Positions 58,939 through 64,000 of a stretch of DNA of 64,000 nt are shown in pieces. Origin of the DNA: Sinomicrobium pectinilyticum (lineage in GTDB: Bacteria > Bacteroidota > Bacteroidia > Flavobacteriales > Flavobacteriaceae); NCBI RefSeq assembly GCF_003725735.1, contig NZ_RJTM01000068.1, positions 1 through 64,000 on the forward strand, in the 5' to 3' direction. The notes under the pieces were generated by a model that had not been told where the DNA came from, did not search any database, and worked only from the letters and a program-made list of their open reading frames with translations. Within the stretch, counting starts at the first letter, position 1, and each line of letters starts with the position of its first letter. The position numbers were made by a program, and so were the translations under genes.

Positions 58939-59526
58939 ATGAAAAGGGAGTCTGCTATAATCAGTACTTATGTAGAGCAGATCAAAGCTTCTGATGAAAA
59001 GGCTTTTAACAGGCTTTTCGGCCAACTTTGGGAGCCGTTGTACAATTACGCCTTTTCCTTACTTGAAGACAAGGCCCTTGCCAAAGATATGGTGCAGGAT
59101 GTCTGGATGAACTTCTGGGAAAGGAGGCGGGAAATCGAAAACAACAACATAAAGGCCTATCTATACAAAGCAGTAAGGTTCCGGGTATTTAAAGAACTGC
59201 GGGACTCCAGACTCAAGGAGTCTCACTTGGAGGCTCTGAAAACCATTTATAAAGAAGATAGTGCTGAAGACAGTGTTGTTCCGAACCCGGAAGAAACAAA
59301 AGAACTCCTGGACAAAAAACTGGCCGTCCTGCCCGATAAGTGCAGGGAGGTTTTTAAACTGAGCCGGTTGGATGGCCTGAAGAACAAGGAAATTGCCGAA
59401 GAACTGGGAATCTCCGAAAGTACTGTCGAAAATCATATTACCCGGGCCTTTAAACTACTGAAAAAAAGGCCGGCCGTGCCGTTGTCCGTTTTACTTGCGG
59501 CCGTTCTCGGGTACTTCACAACGTAA
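58939..59526 (+). CDS. ECF RNA polymerase sigma-70 factor
   Basis: This 195-residue sigma factor has an ECF layout: region 2 (AFNRLFGQLWEPLYNYAFSL, with KDMVQDVWMNFWERR, about 20-80) and region 4 (LPDKCREVFKLSRLDGLKNKEI, then LGISESTVENHITRAFKLLKK, about 118-180). A short hydrophobic tail (VPLSVLLAAVLGYFTT) closes the protein, as in many ECF factors paired with FecR in Bacteroidota. With the FecR gene it forms a signalling pair for the downstream SusC receptor. The start codon lies 4 bases after a TTTG that could be part of a promoter. Confidence 0.93.
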   Translation: MKRESAIISTYVEQIKASDEKAFNRLFGQLWEPLYNYAFSLLEDKALAKDMVQDVWMNFWERRREIENNNIKAYLYKAVRFRVFKELRDSRLKESHLEALKTIYKEDSAEDSVVPNPEETKELLDKKLAVLPDKCREVFKLSRLDGLKNKEIAEELGISESTVENHITRAFKLLKKRPAVPLSVLLAAVLGYFTT

Positions 59527-59662
59527 ACATAAAATACGGTAATTGTTAAGATAACCTGAACAAAAGAGGAGTTCAGGGGCTCTTGTGTTATGTAATGATT
59601 AACAATTCTGCAGGCGTAGGGGCAAAGCGGAAACTCCGGTATATATACACAAAGGATACCTG

Positions 59663-60583
59663 ATGACAGAAAAACAGTTTAAAACACTATTGAACAAATT
59701 CCTCGAAGGAAAAGCCACGGAACAGGAAATAAAGGATATCGAAAAATTCGAGGATTTCTTTCTGGACAAGAACAAGGAGAAGGTAGCCGGGATCAGGGAC
59801 AAGCAAGCCATAGGAAATGAAATTTATTCAGGCGTCAGAAAACGTATCGCTCCCGGGCATTTTTCCTGGGCAGGAATTGCAGCTTCCATAGTGTTTTTAA
59901 TAGGTACGGCCTATGGCATATTTTACCTGGCCGCAACTCCCGGACGTATTGTAGTTTCTAACGAGTCGTTGCAGCCGAAGGAGGTGGCCCTGAAGGACGG
60001 CTCGGTAATTACCTTAAACCGGGACAGCCGGATTGTGTATACCGATGAATTCGGGATAACCGGCAGGGACGTCGAATTAACGGGAGAAGCTTTTTTTAAG
60101 ATAGCCAGCGATACGCTGAGGCCGTTCCTCATAAGAACAGGAGAACTCACAACAAGAGTGGTAGGGACCCGGTTTAATATCAGGCGAAACAAAACGTCGG
60201 TAAATGTTACCGTATCCGAAGGGAATGTTAAGGTATATCACCGGAAAGATACCGTAAACCTCGCAGCAGGCTGGCAGGGCATATACAGGCTTAGGTCGGG
60301 GGAACTGGAAGAAAAACAGGTGAATGCCTCCTTATATACCCTGTGGCAAAAGGATAAAATAGAACTGAACGGCGTTACGATAGAAGACCTGTGTACCGTG
60401 TTGCATGTACTATACGATATGGAAACGGTATTTGAAGACCGGGAATCGAAAAAGGCACTGATCTCCATAACCCTGAATAGAAACGAAACACCGGAGGATA
60501 TTATCAGCCGGGTAAACCTGATCAATGAAGTCAAACTAACTAAAACACAAAAAAATAAGATTATGGTAGAAAAAAGCAAGTGA
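59663..60583 (+). CDS. FecR-family anti-sigma factor
   Basis: This 306-residue transmembrane regulator has a cytoplasmic N-terminal domain (about 1-70, binding the sigma factor) and one membrane helix (about 73-92, WAGIAASIVFLIGTAYGIFYL). A periplasmic FecR domain (about 100-205, with LKDGSVITLNRDSRIVY and VVGTRFNIRRNKTSVNVTVSEGNVKVYH) and a C-terminal DUF4974 domain (about 232-300, KIELNGVTIEDLCTVL) follow. It would transmit a signal from the STN domain of the downstream SusC receptor to the ECF factor. It lies 136 bases after the sigma gene. Confidence 0.93.
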   Translation: MTEKQFKTLLNKFLEGKATEQEIKDIEKFEDFFLDKNKEKVAGIRDKQAIGNEIYSGVRKRIAPGHFSWAGIAASIVFLIGTAYGIFYLAATPGRIVVSNESLQPKEVALKDGSVITLNRDSRIVYTDEFGITGRDVELTGEAFFKIASDTLRPFLIRTGELTTRVVGTRFNIRRNKTSVNVTVSEGNVKVYHRKDTVNLAAGWQGIYRLRSGELEEKQVNASLYTLWQKDKIELNGVTIEDLCTVLHVLYDMETVFEDRESKKALISITLNRNETPEDIISRVNLINEVKLTKTQKNKIMVEKSK

Positions 60584-60593
60584 TCTAAGGTAT

Positions 60594-60620
60594 AAAGAGC
60601 CTGCGGCAACAGGCTCTTTT
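60594..60620 (+). terminator. Intrinsic terminator between fecR and susC
   Basis: AAAGAGCCTG (60594-60603) and CAGGCTCTTT (60610-60619) form a perfect 10-bp stem around a 6-base loop, and a T follows. It lies 11 bases after the FecR stop and 47 before the receptor start, so the receptor can be controlled separately from the sigma/anti-sigma genes. Confidence 0.75.
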
Positions 60621-60667
60621 CAGAAAGCGTCGAAGTAAACAGTTAGAAAACCACAACACTTAATTTT

Positions 60668-63600
60668 ATGAGCTTAAAAAAACTCAGGTATAAAATAGCA
60701 TATACCCTTACTTTTTTATTGATGTGCTCCACATCACATGCTAAAAAGCAGAATAACACCGAGGAAACAAAAATAAGCATTAATCTGCAGGATGTTAGCC
60801 TTGTCCGGATATTTTCCGAGATCAGTAAAAAAACGGATGCACAGTTTTCCTATGGCGAATTTGTGATAAAAAACAAGAAACGGTATAATACCGTCCATAA
60901 AAACCAATCGTTAAAAACCATCCTGACGCAACTTGGCAAAGAAGCCGGTTTTGAATTTACGGTAAAAGGGAATAATATTATTATCCACAATGCCGTGACT
61001 TCCGGTGTAACACCACCCGGTAATGCCCTTCAGCAAATGGATGTTACCGGTACGGTAACTGACGATACCGGAGTACCCTTACCCGGGGCTACCGTATTGG
61101 AAAAAGGTACAAGCAATGGCGTTACGGCCGATTTTGACGGTAAATTTTCCATCCGGGTATCAGGACCGGATGCCGTATTGCAGGTTTCTTATCTGGGGTA
61201 CCAGTCACAGGAGATAAAAGTGAATGACCAGACTACCCTCGAGGTGGTTTTAAAAGAAAATAACACGGCCCTGGACGAAGTGGTTGTCGTGGGATATGGA
61301 ACACAACGTAAAGTGAACCTCACCGGTGCCGTGGACCAGGTGGGAAGCGAGGTATTCCAGAATCGCCCCATTCCCAATATCACACAAGGGCTGGTAGGGG
61401 CAGTGCCCAACCTCAATATCCGGATGCTGGACGGAAAACCCACACAATCCCCCAGCTTCAACATCCGGGGTACCACTTCCATAGGACAGGGAGGGAACGC
61501 CCTTGTGCTCATTGATGGTGTGGAAGGCGATCCGCGGATGCTGAACCCTAACGATATCGAGAGTGTGTCCGTGCTGAAAGATGCAGCCTCGGCTTCTATC
61601 TATGGCGCCAGGGCAGCATTCGGGGTGGTACTGATTACGACCAAATCCGTTAAGGAAGGAAAGACGTCCATCAGTTATTCCACCAATTATTCCATAAAAT
61701 CCCCCACAACCGTACCGGACAATATTACCGAATCCTACCCGTGGGCCAAGAATTTCAATGATGCCTGGTCTAACTGGAACGACAACGGTAATACCCCTAC
61801 GGCGATAAACAAAACGCTGACTTTTTCCCCGGAGTACTTGCAGGAGATCAAGCGCCGGTGGGAAGATCCGTCCCTGCCCCGTGTTGATGTGGACCCCGAG
61901 ACGGGAGAATATATTTATTTCTACAGTACGGACTGGTATGATGTGCTGATGAAAGACCGGTTTATGGCCCAGGACCACAACCTGACGTTCTCCGGTGGGA
62001 ACGACAAGGCTGCCTTTTACCTCAGTGGCCGGTATAACGGGCAGGACGGATTGTTCGAGTACAATTCCGATAACTACAGAATGTACAACCTGAGAGCCAA
62101 GGGAAATATCCGCCTAAATGACTGGTTATCCGTTGAAAACAACATGGAATTTTCAAAGATGGATTACCATCAGCCCCTGAATGTGGGAGAGGGGAGTGGT
62201 ATCTGGCGGAATATGGCAGATGAAGGCCACCCTTTGGCCCCCCTTCAGAATCCCGACGGTACACTTACATTTCCCGCAGCCTATACGGTGGGAGATTATT
62301 TCATCGGCCGCAACGGGATCGATACCGAACGCCGTTTTTTAAAGAACCAGATTGCCGCTAAGGCCGAATTTCTGGACAAAAGCCTTATTCTCAAAGGAAA
62401 TTTCACTTATCAGACCACAGATATTGCAACCACCCAAAACCGGGTACAGGTACCTTACAGCCGTTACGAAGGTGTTATAGGGTACACGGGGACCAATACA
62501 AACGATATACAGGAAAGAAGGCGGACCACGGAATATATAGCTACCAACATGTACGCCGATTATACCAGGTCATTCTCCGATACGCACAACCTGCACCTGT
62601 TGGTCGGCTTCAATTACGAGCAGTCCGAGTACAAGAATCTCACCGCTCGCCGTAACGGGATCGTTTATGAAGATGCCGATGACATCAACCTCGCATTGGG
62701 ACAAAGTATAGCAACCGAAGGAGGTTATGAGAAATGGAGGATCGCCGGTGGCTTTTTCCGGGTGAACTATAACTTTAAGGAGCGCTATTTACTTGAAGTT
62801 AACGGGCGCTATGACGGTTCCTCCAAATTCCCTACCGATCAGCAATGGGCGTTCTTTCCTTCCGCTTCCGTAGGCTGGCGGCTCTCCGAAGAGCCTTTCT
62901 GGAAACTGGACCCGAAAATCCTGTCTAATGTAAAATTCAGGGCTTCTTACGGCTCGCTCGGGAACGGGAACATCGATGCCTATTCATTTACGGAGAACTT
63001 TTCCATTTCCCAGTCCGGTCGTATTATAAACGGCGTTCGTCCGCAGCAAACAGGCCAGCCCGGGGTGGTACCTGCGGGACTTACCTGGGAAACTTCCACG
63101 ACGGGTAATATAGGGCTGGATTTTTCCATGTTCAACAATCGCCTGACTTTTACCGGAGATGTTTATCGCAGGTGGACCAAAGACATGTTTACTACCGGGC
63201 CCACCTTACCTGCGGTATTCGGTACGGAGGTCCCCAAGGGAAATTATGCGGACCTGGAAACTACCGGGTGGGAGGTCTCCGTGAACTGGAAAGACCAGTT
63301 TTATATGAGTGGCAAACCGTTCAACTACGGGATAGGGCTGATGATGTCGGATTCCTGGGCCGTTATTACCAAGTATAACAATGAACGCAAAATACTCACC
63401 GATTACTACGAAGGGCAGCGCATAGGTGAAATATGGGGCTATCGTGTGGAAGGGCTTTTCCGTTCGGAGGAAGAAATTGCCAATTCACCGAGCCAGGCCA
63501 ATGTGCAGAGTACCAATACCAGGAGAAACTATGTAGGAGATATCAAGTACAAAAACCTGGATGGGGATGATGTGATCTATCACGGTGAAAATACGGTGGA

Positions 63601-64000
63601 CAATCCCGGGGATAAAACCATTATCGGTAATTCCGAACCGCGTTATATCTATGGAATTAACCTGGATTCGGACTGGAACGGTATTTTCTTTTCGGCGTTT
63701 TTCCAGGGAGTGCTCAAGCAGGATTGGTTTCCCTCCAGCGAATCGCGTTTCTGGGGGCAGTACAACCGTCCGTATAACCCCTATCCAAGCTGGCAGAAAA
63801 ACAACATGTATCGTGAAGAACTTGGTAATTTCGATGCCTATCTGCCCCGTCTTGTCGGATATAGCCAGTTAAACGACCAGCCCAATGACAGGCACATACA
63901 GAATGTCGGATACATCCGTCTGCGGAATATTCAGCTGGGCTATACTTTGCCGGCAGACTTCGTGTCCAGGTTCGGTGCAACAGATGTTAAAATCTATATG
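60668..64000 (+). CDS. SusC-family TonB-dependent receptor with STN domain (3' partial)
   Basis: The ATG at 60668 opens a frame that runs without a stop to the window end (1111 codons). The N-terminus has a signal peptide (ending near STSHA) and an STN domain (about 37-108, ISINLQDVSLVRIFSEISKK, then SLKTILTQLGKEAGFEF), the part that signals to FecR. A CarboxypepD_reg-like domain (VTGTVTDDTGVPLPGATV, about 123-198), DEVVVVGYGTQRKV, the plug and most of the barrel follow. It is the regulated receptor of the ECF/FecR pair. Its SusD partner would lie beyond the window, so its substrate cannot be guessed here. Confidence 0.93.
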   Translation, partial: MSLKKLRYKIAYTLTFLLMCSTSHAKKQNNTEETKISINLQDVSLVRIFSEISKKTDAQFSYGEFVIKNKKRYNTVHKNQSLKTILTQLGKEAGFEFTVKGNNIIIHNAVTSGVTPPGNALQQMDVTGTVTDDTGVPLPGATVLEKGTSNGVTADFDGKFSIRVSGPDAVLQVSYLGYQSQEIKVNDQTTLEVVLKENNTALDEVVVVGYGTQRKVNLTGAVDQVGSEVFQNRPIPNITQGLVGAVPNLNIRMLDGKPTQSPSFNIRGTTSIGQGGNALVLIDGVEGDPRMLNPNDIESVSVLKDAASASIYGARAAFGVVLITTKSVKEGKTSISYSTNYSIKSPTTVPDNITESYPWAKNFNDAWSNWNDNGNTPTAINKTLTFSPEYLQEIKRRWEDPSLPRVDVDPETGEYIYFYSTDWYDVLMKDRFMAQDHNLTFSGGNDKAAFYLSGRYNGQDGLFEYNSDNYRMYNLRAKGNIRLNDWLSVENNMEFSKMDYHQPLNVGEGSGIWRNMADEGHPLAPLQNPDGTLTFPAAYTVGDYFIGRNGIDTERRFLKNQIAAKAEFLDKSLILKGNFTYQTTDIATTQNRVQVPYSRYEGVIGYTGTNTNDIQERRRTTEYIATNMYADYTRSFSDTHNLHLLVGFNYEQSEYKNLTARRNGIVYEDADDINLALGQSIATEGGYEKWRIAGGFFRVNYNFKERYLLEVNGRYDGSSKFPTDQQWAFFPSASVGWRLSEEPFWKLDPKILSNVKFRASYGSLGNGNIDAYSFTENFSISQSGRIINGVRPQQTGQPGVVPAGLTWETSTTGNIGLDFSMFNNRLTFTGDVYRRWTKDMFTTGPTLPAVFGTEVPKGNYADLETTGWEVSVNWKDQFYMSGKPFNYGIGLMMSDSWAVITKYNNERKILTDYYEGQRIGEIWGYRVEGLFRSEEEIANSPSQANVQSTNTRRNYVGDIKYKNLDGDDVIYHGENTVDNPGDKTIIGNSEPRYIYGINLDSDWNGIFFSAFFQGVLKQDWFPSSESRFWGQYNRPYNPYPSWQKNNMYREELGNFDAYLPRLVGYSQLNDQPNDRHIQNVGYIRLRNIQLGYTLPADFVSRFGATDVKIYM

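Overview
The window reads as a chromosome segment of a polysaccharide-degrading member of the Bacteroidota, most likely family Flavobacteriaceae. The support is an incomplete surface protein with a type IX secretion (T9SS) C-terminal sorting domain, three SusC-type TonB-dependent receptors (two with SusD partners), two hybrid two-component regulators (HTCS), an ECF sigma/FecR pair, weak Shine-Dalgarno sequences and lipoproteins with Bacteroidota-style lipoboxes. The genus is not determined. I see no tRNA, rRNA, CRISPR array, transposase or phage gene.

Layout. 1-2475: tail of a large MBG-repeat T9SS protein and a small outer-membrane beta-barrel. 2609-11206 (minus strand): OmpR-type response regulator and histidine kinase, then a tripartite RND efflux pump (adaptor, AcrB-like pump, TolC-like lipoprotein) with a small orphan membrane protein upstream. 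11594-15855: a PepSY-like secreted protein, a YeiH-family exporter with a long N-terminal extension translationally coupled to a 77-residue membrane protein, and an FAD oxidoreductase.

15940-33067 is a polysaccharide utilization locus (PUL 1) for glucuronoxylan or arabinoglucuronoxylan: HTCS regulator, GH43 lipoprotein, SusC, SusD, GH10 xylanase, a second GH43 and GH67 alpha-glucuronidase. SusC/SusD import oligosaccharides. GH10 cuts the backbone, GH67 removes (methyl)glucuronic acid and the GH43 enzymes release xylose and arabinose. A phased array of about 21 bp sits upstream of the first GH43 gene and is a candidate HTCS operator. A cardiolipin synthase and a Tat-signal sugar isomerase-like protein follow.

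36308-53645 is PUL 2: HTCS, SusC, SusD, a DUF3823 lipoprotein, then, after an intrinsic terminator, GH30, GH2 and a two-domain GH43 protein. The GH30 signature and GH2 partner suggest a beta-1,6-galactan / type II arabinogalactan target (inference).

53646-58670 holds a membrane-bound Cache-LytTR regulator. It is divergent from a redox-looking set: a Yx(FWY)xxD lipoprotein, a monoheme cytochrome c lipoprotein, an OB-fold protein, a YceI protein and a DUF5777 barrel. Four exact 21-bp-spaced repeats resembling LytTR boxes lie beyond the 3' end of the regulator gene. 58939-64000 begins a third nutrient-uptake system: ECF sigma factor, FecR anti-sigma factor and a SusC receptor with an STN signalling domain that runs off the window end.
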